From the NCBI GenBank assembly GCA_030248065.1, contig JASAMV010002428.1:1-64000 (forward strand): 64,000 bases of DNA, read 5' to 3'. This DNA comes from Rhynchonema sp. JSB1_4. Its lineage: Eukaryota; Nematoda; Chromadorea; Monhysterida; Xyalidae. This document shows, piece by piece, positions 1 through 11,109 of the stretch. Under the pieces are notes generated by a model. It was not told the origin of the DNA, did not search any database, and saw nothing but the letters and a program-made list of their open reading frames with translations. The translations under genes and the position numbers were made by a program. Numbering within the stretch: position 1 is the stretch's first letter; each line of letters opens with the position of its first letter.

Positions 1-1440
1 AACTTGGTGATCAGATAAGTTTGAAAAGCACTTCGGTCTCACTATGTAGCCAAAATGCTTGGTGGTCATCTAGTTTGATGCAGCCTCACAGCTTGTGTTG
101 GATTAAAAAAAATTTTTGACAAAGTTGGCCACTTTTCTGTTTTAAAATTTTAAAAGTAAGTCCACTTTTTTTATCATTTGGCGAGTCACAAGAACGTACG
201 GGCGTACACTATACTCATGGGCATGATAACAAAGCCGTGATCGTGATCGTTTTTAGTGCTCAAAGCGCGCACACTTGGGTCACTCATGTGTCATCTGAAC
301 TGGTCACCACACCATCACTGTTGCTGTTGGTTCTTCAAGTGCGCCTAGATTTTGCAGTACTGTATATCATGCCCAAAGGATGGCCACTTCATGCTGCACG
401 ATGAAATCAAAAAACATTAAGAGTGAAACTTCTGCTCCCCGTATACTTTTCGTATCGAGTCCGCCGGATACACGATTGGCCTGTGCGTACGTCTGAGCAT
501 GGCAGCAGCGTTGCTGAATTCAGTGTGATGCGGCAGTAGATGCGTGTCAACATCTGATGAAACATCATCTGAATTTAGTTGTCGAAGAACAGCGCACAAT
601 AAACGATAAACCAAACAACCTTCATGTAGTGAATCAATAAGTACGTGCGCCGCGGTCAGGGGTGCCGGCCTGGTACGGTACTCCGGACGGAGGGCCACTG
701 CAAGAACACAAAGAAATATGTATTTTCAAGTGAGGGGAACACAACCACACAATTATATACATCACGTGAAACATAAGCCACCCAAGCTGGTTTTGGGCTG
801 GTGCATGCCCATTGTAGTACCTCTTGTGTGGCTGTGGGACTTGAGCCTAATAATGCCTTCAGGTGTACATAATATAGTTGGGCCGCCCGAAACATTCGAG
901 CCCAAAGCAGAGAATGATGACCAAGAAAGAAAACAGGCCCAGAGCGCTAAATACTTGAGCGAGACAAAAATTCATCAGCAGCCCTCCTTTTTTCATAATG
1001 AATACAGAAAGCAAGAACAAAAAAATAAAGCAAGCTCTCCTCCAAACCTACTTGACGCGGACGGCATAAGCGCATTAGTGGGTCGGGCAGTGACTCCATG
1101 TCTGGCACCGAACGCGTAGTAGGTGCGCATTGGGACCATGCTCGTCCGTGGCTCGAACGGGTACAACGGGGCCCGGCGGGCGCTCGGGTCGATAAGTGAC
1201 GAGGATGAACGACGTGAATAGTGCTCCTGCGCAGACAAGGATACGATAAAGCCGCGTTAAATCGAACGGAAGAGAAATGTTTCAGGGCAGTGACTGACTC
1301 GGGAAGGAACCATACTCGCAAATTGTGCAAAAGGCCCGCGACAGTTCGGACACGCCCCACTCCGATCGGAACAGAATTTTTTTAATGATTTTTGGCACAG
1401 GCTTCCACGAATTTTTCCTGGTCCGAACATCATGAACCAT

Positions 1441-1773
1441 GTATAATCCGTCCACCAGCTCATGGCACTTTGTGTTGCTGCTGGCCGACTTGTTCCCTTC
1501 CTCCACGTTCTAATGAAAGAGAAGTTGAGTTTCCGAAAAAAATTATTTTTGCTCCTAAATTGCTGTCTGTATGAAATCGACGTGTTTTATAGATTTTGAT
1601 TTAATTTAATTTTAAATTTGATCGAATTCAATCGTTTTCGACACATTTTATTATTTTTTTTAGTTTTTTGCAAAATCGCTCACACTCAATTTCTCTTTCA
1701 TTAGAACGTGGAGGAAGGGACAGCAATTTCAGCAGCAACACAAGGTGCCATGAGCTGGTGGACGGACTATATG
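1441..1773. repeat. Foldback (inverted repeat) element, ~90-bp arms
   Basis: Left arm 1441-1530 and right arm 1684-1773 are reverse complements with scattered mismatches; both contain CCACGTTCTAATGAAAGAGA (or its complement) and a CCACCAGCTCATGGCAC block. About 150 bp of AT-rich DNA separates them. The shape is that of a non-autonomous DNA transposon (MITE), but I could not fix a target duplication, so the exact ends are uncertain. Confidence 0.6.
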
Positions 1774-4742
1774 TACATACATATACGTATGAGGCAAGTG
1801 TGACTTTCGAGCACCAACGGTTACACGCAGGCAACCGCATCAACTTGTCCTCAACCATATTATAACAAAAGTAAGGACCTAATGTTGCACTTAAGAGTCA
1901 TGGTACTGACTTCATCCGCAGGGACAGACAGTGCTGATTAAAAAAACATAAACAACGGAACCAACCTTGTTATTTCTCCAATTCTCGAAGTTTTTCCCGA
2001 CCCAGTGGTGCCCGGTGTGATAGCCCCTGTACGCACTACTGCTGCCCACGGTCATGGCTTGATTATTGATTAACTATCCTGATTTGATAATCAGTCGATC
2101 GATTGATCAATAATTATGGTTCGTTGAGTGAATGGAATCGATTTTTTGTTACAATCAGATCAATTGGTTACACGCAGTTTTGACCTGACACAGTCGTGTT
2201 GCGTTCAATCAAATTGTTCGATAGTTGAATAAAATTATCGATTTGAGCAGTCATTGTTTTGAGAATGGTAAATTAATTCGATTTGATGCAATTTCTTTCA
2301 CGAAAATCTGATGTCGGCAATATTTCGTCGCTTAAAAATAATGCTTCCCGAGAGTCACGCGGCTTTCAGTCAATTATTATCGCAAATGATTTGATGTGAA
2401 AAATTTATCGACGGTACTTTAGTTCAAACGAGAGACAGTTCGGGTATGGGATCGGAATTTTGCGTTTTTGGATGTTGTTGATGTTATTCGAGACTGTTCT
2501 GGGCTTCGTATTTTACAGAGTTTGGGGCCAACTGAGAAAAACTTGTGCACTTGATGCAAATATAGGGTTGAGTGAGTAATGAGTCCATGGTGAATAGTCA
2601 AAGAGAGCGCTTTGTCACTTTTCGGTCAGAAAAACGCATCGCACGTGAAAACAGCTGATTTGTCATTCGTTGCTTACACTTAGCCACTCGCGCAGGTTGA
2701 AATTCGACCTGGGCCCGGCTTGGCTCGACTTGTGAAAGCAAGAATAGGTTTTTTCGTAACTGTCCATTGTTATTTAGGGTTTGAAATAATAGCACTTTTG
2801 TCGGGTTGGAAAATATACGAGGTGCTATAGATGTTTTCAGGCAGTTTTCAGCAGTTTTGGCGCACCAATGACTATTGCGGTGCACAATTGAAGCGCAGGT
2901 CAGCAGGTTTCGGGTTTCGGGGAACTTTTTTTACATTTCAGCTTTTTGTTCCGGGGCTCGAAGGGGTAAAACAGCGCTTCGAAGGAAAAGGGAAGGCTGG
3001 ACTACAATGACTAACATACGGCAGGCAACACTGTTTTTTATGAAAGCATGCTTCAAAAACCAACGAAGGAGTAACAACGATACACTTTTTACAATCGGTC
3101 TTTCGCTTCAGGGAAGGTAAAGCACAAGAATAAGGTCAGCAGGGGTAGCTAGCGCGACGAAAGTGTCGCAATTTACTATGCAGCGGCGCCGGTACAAACA
3201 CTGTGCGTGCAGAGAGAGTATATCAGGCAATAGTTGTTCTGGTTCTGTGGGCCATTTACCAACACTTTGTGAGTGTTGCAGCGTGTGCACATTAAAATGC
3301 GCTAACGTACTATGTAAGGCGCCAAGGTAAACCAGTGTGTAAGTTCGGTCATTGTTATACCTGGTGGACGAAAATGTATACAGTGTTTGGTTTTGGTAGT
3401 GTTTGACCCTCACTGGACCAGAATTTTTCGCCCAAAATTGGACTTTGAGAGAGTTTTAGCGAAATCGTGCAGTCTAAAGTAAGAAATTTCGGAGCTTAGA
3501 CTGCTTACTGATCATTATACTTTTGAGACTGTGGGTATTCAGTGAAGTGTTTCCATATTTTTGTGGCTAGTGACCGCCAGTTTAACACCCCAAATTGTAC
3601 TGGAATAAAACAGAGCAAAGTTTGGCAATATTTTTCTGGCCTTGAACTTCAATACCAGACAAGCAGCGTCGGCGGAACTCAAACTGAACCAACCAGACTG
3701 ATTTCGCGCCTCACGTATACACAAGGGTCGATACCAAACTTGGTGATCGGATGTGACTTGCCTTGGTAGCAATTTCCTTGTCTTGCATTAAGGATATAAG
3801 CAGTTACTGGAGCCACAAATTTCGTCCAGCTTAGAGTTGGTCATTTTAAATTGGAGAACTTCTATTACGCTGTACTAAATTCGTGGCATCATTAAATTTC
3901 TCAATATCCTTTATTCAGAAAAGTCACGTGACGAAGGCAGAGCCACATCCGATCCGATCCTACCACCAAGTTTGACATCGCTCAAAGCCAAACACACACC
4001 GAGGAGGAACCAAATAATATCGAACTTTATATTATGATTGAAGTGTGCCGCGCAGCCCGCATTCAATGTTACACAATAACGATCAGTTATGTTGGACAAA
4101 CTTGGTCGTCAGCACACATTCTGGTTGATGAACTTGGGTTGGACCGATAGAAACGACACATTTGCCTGACCTTTGCATTCACATCAAGTCCAAACTTTTG
4201 TGTCTTTGTTGGCAAACCACACTTTAGCGGGCCAGCCAAGCGAGCTGTGGCATGTCACCTTTGCACGCCAAACGTTGTCGTGCAAAGATGTTCTGGAATC
4301 GGTTTGGCTACGTGTTCCGTTTGTGAGAAAATATGTTGGGTACCGTTTGCTCGCTAAATTTTTTTGTGGCTTCAAAAGGTGGTAACAAGACCAACCACGA
4401 AGTGGGCTCTTTTTGACGCAGTGTAAACTTTTGGCTGCATTGTACATAGGCGGCTCCAAATTGTCTCGCAACTGGAGCCAAAAAGGTGTCTCTCGCCAGC
4501 TGCTGCCGAATGCGGGTGCAATAAATTTTCGCACAAAAACAATTTACCGCCCCAAATATTTATACAGTCTCCCTATCTGTGTGCGTTTGTCGGTGTCCGT
4601 TGAAAAGTGTTAAAGGTTGCGCCATTAAAGTCACTGTTTTGCCCGCACGTCTTTTGGTCTACACCGCCACGACAAACAAAATTGTCGTGTCATATCCGAG
4701 CTAAAAACTTGCTAGTCTGCAATACTGTACACGCAACATATG

Positions 4743-4950
4743 TATTGGTCGCACAATGATCATATAAAGGCCTAACTATGTATACTTCGTTCTCTCAGAG
4801 AACAAAGAACAAATTCTCGCGCGCTGATTGGTCCGCGTAGGTGTATGTTCAACAGTCAATCAGCGCGCCAGAATTTGTTCTTTGTTCTCTGAGAGAACAA
4901 AGTATAGTTTGGCCTTAAGAATTCATCAAATCAATCCTGATTTTCACGGT
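4743..4950. mobile_element. Interrupted copy of a TA-type MITE end
   Basis: The sequence TATTGGTCGCACAATGATCA (from 4743) matches the terminal inverted repeat of the complete element at 61173-61575 and a partial copy at 21071-21103. The match stops at 4767, where another element (4768-4915) has inserted, and resumes at 4919 with GAATTCATC, corresponding to GAATCCATC in the intact copies. The extent of homology beyond about 4950 is unclear. Confidence 0.65.
4768..4915. mobile_element. Tourist/Harbinger-like MITE with TAA duplication
   Basis: A 148-bp palindromic element. The ~55-bp terminal arms begin AGGCCTAACTAT and AGGCCAAACTAT (right arm read in reverse) and stay complementary through the AACAAAGAACAAATTCT block to the GCGCGCTGATTG block. 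It is flanked by TAA at 4765-4767 and 4916-4918. The duplication is confirmed by uninterrupted copies of the host sequence at 21071 and 61183, which have no insert. A three-base TWA target duplication is typical of PIF/Harbinger elements; assignment to that superfamily is inferred. Confidence 0.8.
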
Positions 4951-5659
4951 CAGTCACTGTTAACCACTGTACTATTTGCGATTCCCACAAAACATTTTCA
5001 TCAGAAAATAATCTGGCAGAGCACCCACGTTGCTGCGGGTCTGAAACATTTTAGTACTAACTGCATTGTTTGTGTGTGATCGCGCAACGCAACATCACTG
5101 CCCCGTCACTTTCCTGCTTCGCGATTCAGGAAAAAATTTGACCAATTGTTATAAAGTCATTGTGCGCCCAATAGCTAGATTGCTCAGGTTGGCGCTTTAC
5201 GATCCAGGCCACACATTTAAGAGACTTTTGCCAATAGTGTTGTCGGAGTAGTACGGCTCCCAGATTAAGCCGCAAAACGTACGCATACGACCCTGCGATT
5301 TACAGTATACAGTCACTATTCGTTACAGCGATATCAACGGGACAACACGAAAAATTGTCGCTGTGAGGAATATATCGCTATAGCGAATTCAGTACACTTC
5401 GAACAACCAAGTGCGAAAGGGGAGAATAAATTGACATATCAGCGCGGGCATGCTTTTGTGTGAAAACCGCTTTTTCAGGCGTTGCACGCAATACTCGAGT
5501 TTGCATATTGTTGTTTGCGTGCCACGCACCCCTGTGCAGTGTGTGGGACTGTGAAACATCAAATTCTAGTTTTCCGTTTTATTGCACATGGCCAGCGCGT
5601 AAGTGTAGCATAATGGTATCAAACTTGCAGCAGAAAACGAATGAAACAAACTTAAAGGT

Positions 5660-6134
5660 TTAATCACCCCGTCTGACAATTCTCTGCGTGCCTGAGTTTC
5701 CACCTGCCCTATTTTCGTCAAATGAGAATGGGTCACAAAGCGAAAACCTCCGACACTGAGAAAGTGCCAATCTAAAATCGACGCAAAAACGGTCTGACAA
5801 AATACGGCTGTCTCCATTCATGTCTAACATCTTCATATCGAGCCCGATGTCTGGGTGCGCGGACCTGTCTCGATTTCGACCTCCGACCTTTCGCCGGCGC
5901 AACGCCGATTTGGTACAGCGGCATTTTCACGTGGCGATTTGCGTATAGTCCAATGTTTTCGAGTCCGTCTTGGAATCCGTGGAAGGGAATCGGTAGATTT
6001 GAGTGACCCTCCAGCGTTGGATAACGGATCACGAAACTCGTGCACAATGAGGGCAGTAGGATGAAGGCTGGAACAATGTTGGGGTGATACATGTACAGAG
6101 TTAGGATAGCGATGAAGAATAGATGACCGCGCAT
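5660..6134 (-). CDS. Possible small secreted peptide precursor (two exons)
   Basis: Tentative gene. Exon 1 runs 6134-5829 from an ATG followed by a hydrophobic start (MRGHLFFIAILTLYMY) that looks like a signal peptide. Exon 2 runs 5755-5660. The join removes a 73-bp intron (GTTAGA...TTTCTCAG) in phase 0 and gives 133 residues. The mature part has a basic segment (KGRRSKSRQVR, RHRAR) of the type cut by prohormone convertases, with a Gly before RR that could allow amidation. After the intron there is a pair of cysteines in CRRFSLC. I do not recognise a family. Without the intron the frame ends at 5772 as a 120-residue protein lacking the cysteine pair. Confidence rests on the signal peptide and the clean splice only. 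Confidence 0.35.
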
Positions 6135-9100
6135 TAGAGCGATAACTTGGTGATCGGATCAGATCGGACCGACCTGCGTTGATCACGCGACTTTCTTTTT
6201 GAATTAAAAAGCATATTAAGAGATTTATGAGATCCGCTAGTTTCGACTGGCGTAGCATGTACATATGTATTTGCTCCCGACATGAAATGTCTGCTGAGTT
6301 GACTTCTTACGATAGGCTAGTCAAGATTAGGGGCTTCAGTACATCTCTTTGGCACGCAAAACACACTAACGCGTGACGGACATAAGTCCCGCTTCAAAGA
6401 TCAGAAGCAAATACTCCTCACCACAAATCACGGCCGACGTTGGGCGGCAACCGAGCGTCAACATTTTTGGTGCCTCGCAAATTCTGAACCGAAGAATATA
6501 TTATTCGAATAATGCGGCGGGTCGTCTGTCTGCAAGCAAACCCGAAACATAAATGTTTATGGTGATTTTGAAATAAATGGACATCTTATTCGTAAAATGC
6601 ACGACTGCCGTGATAAGTGGGAGAATAAAAAGTGACCGCTGATGAGAAAAGAAAGAAAAATATAAAAAAATGATTCGGGAAACGGAACGCGAAATAATCA
6701 GAAATCACCCAGTGCGTATAACGTGCGTTCCTGGTGCAAATTGTCACAAACGATCAGTTATCAATGCATCATGGCCAGCCACAAATCAGCCATGTTTGGT
6801 CGCAGACACAAACGCAGAATTTTATCAAATTTTCAAAATCTGCAGCGCAAAATTGTCTGTTGTCCTTCCTTTTATTCGTGTCGCTCAACGGCGGGAAACG
6901 TTTTTGCACGTTCATAATGACAGAAACTGAAGCATAAAACTTTACGGCAGATTCATTAAAAGGGTGTGAGCTGTAAATGAGGAGATAAGGATCTCATTAC
7001 ACCACGCATACATTACGGTCATAATTGAATGAAATCTACTGCCGCCAGTACTGAATGATGGTTTCGAAAATTATTGAACAATAATGCGATGCAACATTAA
7101 CGCTTGCAACTTATTAAAATGGGAAAGAAACTTGAATCTCAGTTACTGCGGCAGTTCTTCAAAAATAAAAAATTCAAAATAGTCAAAAATATGTCCTGGA
7201 GCAAAATTTCTAATCCGAAAAAGAATGATTCATATTCAGCTGTCCGCGGCGGAAGCATCAGAATGGTGTCACGCTTGCCTGAAGCTTTTATCCCATGCTG
7301 TTATCACTGCATGATTGTTTTGTTTCACAAATTTGGAGACGGAAGACAGGATTTGAAAACAAAAAGAAAATGTTTTCGTCATAAAATGATGACTTGGCAC
7401 AACTGCGCTCTTATCACCTAATATCTTCAACTGAGGTTTTCAATTTTAGCCCCTTGCGTTGCTTGCTTGAATTTTATCTATTAGTTTTGTTGGAATGTAT
7501 TAACAACGAAAGACGGCATCTTTTATCAAATTGGTAGTCAACACGGCAAATCCAGGGGTCTCTTGGTGGAAAGTTTAGGACACTACGCGCGAGCGCGATT
7601 ATATATTTTTTAATTCAGGCATGGCGGAAAAGATCCGTGTTGACGAAAGTTGAATAATGATGATCTTTTTGAAAGATGCGCATGAGATCTGGAGCACAAG
7701 CGGCACAAATACTGTAAGTAGTTCATTTTTTCTTAGATTTTGATGGTGCGTACATACATACGGTATGTAGGTAAATGTTGGTGGGGCTTTGAAAATTTTT
7801 CTGATCATTTTCTTGAGAGGAAGGAACAGTAATCTACCCAAAGCATGTTTTTCGTGACGTATAGGGGGCTGTACGCAACCTGTGTTTTAAAATTATGCTT
7901 TGAATTGTTGAACATAATCATACACGGTCGTGGGGTGGTCGACAAATAACTCCCCCATAGTAAGCCGCATGAAACAAACAAAAAATAACCTACATATACA
8001 TACATATAGGTAACTATATCAGGATTATGTATTTCAAGATCAAATGATTCGCCGATTCGCATAGTTCCGAGCAAACGGGCTTTGAGTCAGGAATTACTCT
8101 TCTTACAGATCATCGATGTTGGTCTGGGTGGAGAACAGCTCTTGCGTAACTATTATTACAACATGACGCGAAAGTTGAATGAAAAATTGCCCACCGGATC
8201 AAGACTGCGAAATGCGGCTCTGCGCGCGCGAAAGATGTCACTTTTCAACTTCATCGTAACACGCATGTCCGCTGATTAGACTTTGTTACACCAGATGAAG
8301 ACAAGATAAATGTGTAATCCAGTTGTTGCACCAAAGTGATGATAAACTCTGTTCCAGTTCCGTTTATATTGTTGGAACCAAAATTTGGGCGCTTTGTTCG
8401 AATCATTCTTAAGCGAAAAAAGTGCACGGACGATTAACAAATGTCGTAAACCTCATTTTTTCCATCGCGAGAACGAGAGAAAACTGGTACTATCAACATT
8501 ATTGTGATGTGGACTCGCCCAACATGACCATTATCATGACCATTTCGTTAATTTTATCCTTTTTTCAAGCGAAGACCAAAAATGCGACAGACTGAAGCAA
8601 AGTTGATTCTGGCACAACTGTGCAATATCGGAGAAAAATTTTGTTAGCAAAAACAACAATTTACGAAACCGTTAATTACGCGGGCACCATCGGTGGATTT
8701 TATGAAATAATCGACAATTACAAATCGACATCACAAAATTTCAGGGTGTTGGTTATAATAATTAGCTTTGGTTTGAAAATTAATACAATTCATCAAGAAG
8801 CAAAAACCGCGACCTGTGTCCCAAAATCACGTTGCCACGCACTTTTCACAAGGCACGCTATTTGACACAAAAAAGTTCATGGACAGTAAATTGTGGGCTT
8901 TCGAAACAGGAAAAATAAGTATAGACTGAAACGGTATCCATCACAGTCGACTTGGTTGTCAAAGGGGACACACAGGATTATTATGAAATCGGAATACTTA
9001 GAAATGTGTTGAAGGGGGTTCTGAGACATACTTTTGTAGACAGCACGGGAGTTCCCATTTTCAACATGACAATACGACACTGTACATCGAGCATGCAATA

Positions 9101-9853
9101 TTACCATGTATAAGTACACGCTACCTCTGCACGTAGAGCTCTATTTTGGGTGAATTGTTTGAAACATAAAGTCTGATTTTCTACATGCCTACCTTTTCCC
9201 AATAGGGCCCGGGGACGTTATATGGAAAAGTCTTGTAGAATAAATGGTGTTGCCCCCGCAACAAGTTTTGGAGCGTTGGAATGGTTCTGGTAACAAAAAC
9301 ACTGCCTGGAGAGAAACGAGTCACACTCACACACACACTGGTCAAACACGGAAGACATTTGGCACGAAGCCAACTTACTGACGGGTCACACAATCATACA
9401 TATAAATGGACCAAATGACAAATAAAAATAAAAAATCAGCGCGCACACAACCAATCGCACTACCGTTGTATAATCTCCTCAACCACTTTTCTCCTACTCC
9501 TCCTTTTGCCTTCCTCCGTCCGGAACAACAACGGTCGTTCGTAGGTGGCAGTGACGTCGTCGTACATCTTGTCCACCTTTGTTGAGTGATTAATAGATTT
9601 TAATTGAAAATCTTATACCACATTTTATTAAAAAACGAAAATTGCATCTGTAAGTGTAGATCACAATTGTCAATGTTGTGTACTAATGTGGTGTAATGTA
9701 GCTGACTCCCGTAATTTACTTATGTACAGTATGGCTTTGTGCGGTCACAGGCCACACACGTGGGTGTACTGAAAACTGAGGCAGGTTGCGTTGGATGAGC
9801 TAGATTTGGTTGCAGCACAAGCCAGTGGCACACCTGCAACCTCCGGCTAAGTG

Positions 9854-10260
9854 GGGTTGCAGGCCGTGGTCTGCTGTTGAACTTAAAGGCATTGTGTGCG
9901 TTTGAAAGTGCCTATTGGTAATTGCAGAACAGAATATTAGACAGGAGGTTGGTACTGCGACTAAGCCGGGCACCACACTCACGGGAGCTGGCGTAAGGCC
10001 GGGGTTTGGGAACCGGCCATGTTGACGGCTCCAGTTGTCCTTTGAAATAAATAATTACAAAATCGCAGGACAGTGGGGGCGTCGTTCATTATTGTAGCAC
10101 GCCTGCAAACTCTGTCCTGGTCGGGTTAGGTATATCGGTCAACTGTTGCAGGGAATGTGTTGAGATAGAACTTTGTGCAAACGGCAGCGTAGAAAGTGAG
10201 CAGCAGGCAGGAGGTTGGTGCTGCTACGGTTGCATTCAACAGCAGACGACACCCTGCAAC
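9854..10260. repeat. Inverted repeat of ~27 bp arms
   Basis: The arm at 9854-9880 (GTTGCAGGCCGTGGTCTGCT...) is the near reverse complement of 10234-10260 (...AGCAGACGACACCCTGCAAC). Inside, GACAGGAGGTTGGTACTG near 9940 recurs as GGCAGGAGGTTGGTGCTG near 10207. It could be a decayed MITE; no target duplication is evident. Confidence 0.4.
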
Positions 10261-10291
10261 TCTACGTACGTAGTCGGAGCTTTCAAGACTA

Positions 10292-10521
10292 TGGGTGATA
10301 TTTTCGAAACGGTGTAAAGGTCAGGTGGGTGTAAAGGTCGGTGGAAGGCTCGGCCGACAGCTCAGTGTGATAGACCTCGGTGTAAACTTGAAACATTCCA
10401 CGTTAATAACAGGCAATGTTTCACGTTTACACCGAGCTACGCCGACCGAGCTTTCGACCGAACTTTACGCCGACCTTTACGCCCAACTGACCTTTACACC
10501 GTTTCGAAAATTCCACCCTAT
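10292..10521. mobile_element. TA-type MITE with long terminal inverted repeats
   Basis: The left end TGGGTGATATTTTCGAAACG and the right end read in reverse (AGGGTGGAATTTTCGAAACG) match, followed in both by GTGTAAAGGTC. Complementarity continues inward through the GTGTAAAC blocks near 10380 and 10430. TA lies at both borders (CTA/TATAG), as expected for a Tc1/mariner-type duplication. There is no coding capacity. Confidence 0.7.
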
Positions 10522-11109
10522 AGCTTAATCTTGCCACCAACCGCAACCATAACTTGATTTTCAGTGCGCGCATGCGTGGCCTATGACCGTACAGTGATAT
10601 AGCAAAGTCATAAATAAAAATATTGAACCTGTCGACATGTTCTTAATATTGATTCAGTCAATCGATTGGCAATTGGTCGAAATGACGATATGTTGACCAC
10701 TGGATCCAGGTCGTAAATATCCCTGAATTGATGACGTAATCGAAGATGAAAGATAATGGCGTGGCTGCAAAAAGGTGAAGGGAACGATTTGATTTCGTGT
10801 TGATTCTACTCGCAGTTGTGTGGGTCCCGTCAGGTTTGGGATGCCACAGTTGTGTTTGACGGCTGTTCTTCAACTATTTCAACACCCAAGCGGACCAGTC
10901 GCAGGCTCACTGAGACCTTCGTCCCTTCAGAAGGGTCAGCCTTTACCCCTCTGGTGCCCTACCCGGTGTTACGATCGCAGTACTTCGCGATACTTTGCAT
11001 TTGCCGCCTTTGAACAAACACTTGTTAATTTTCCCACATGCGCGATTGAAGTTTCCAAATTTTTCCCAACTTGATCTCTTTGCTCGGACCCGAAGTCCAT
11101 ATCGCCATC

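Larger units (their letters stand above)
1..5659. other. Non-coding stretch with no supported gene
   Basis: I find no exon chain, domain or RNA gene here on either strand. Open frames are short and do not join through plausible splice sites. The stretch around 2040-2400 is AT-rich with many short self-complementary TGAT/ATCA words. The items that can be defined are an inverted repeat at 1441-1773 and the nested elements around 4743-4950, listed separately. A minus-strand frame at 417-698 could be a terminal exon, but nothing supports it. Confidence 0.5.
6135..11109. other. Non-coding stretch with two inverted-repeat elements
   Basis: No gene is supported. Frames such as 7104-7421 (+) are AT-rich and lysine-rich by composition, without domain or splice context. 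Two inverted repeats are present (9854-10260 and 10292-10521). The final 300 bp before 11110 should hold the promoter and 5' leader of the lectin-sushi gene, but I see no clear TATA box or trans-splice acceptor to mark its start. Confidence 0.5.

Noticed and set aside
718..1119. 133-residue open frame
   Set aside because: Composition and lack of motifs, signal peptide or splice partners suggest chance.
7104..7421. Lysine-rich 105-residue frame
   Set aside because: AT-rich composition explains it; no signal peptide, domain or splice context.
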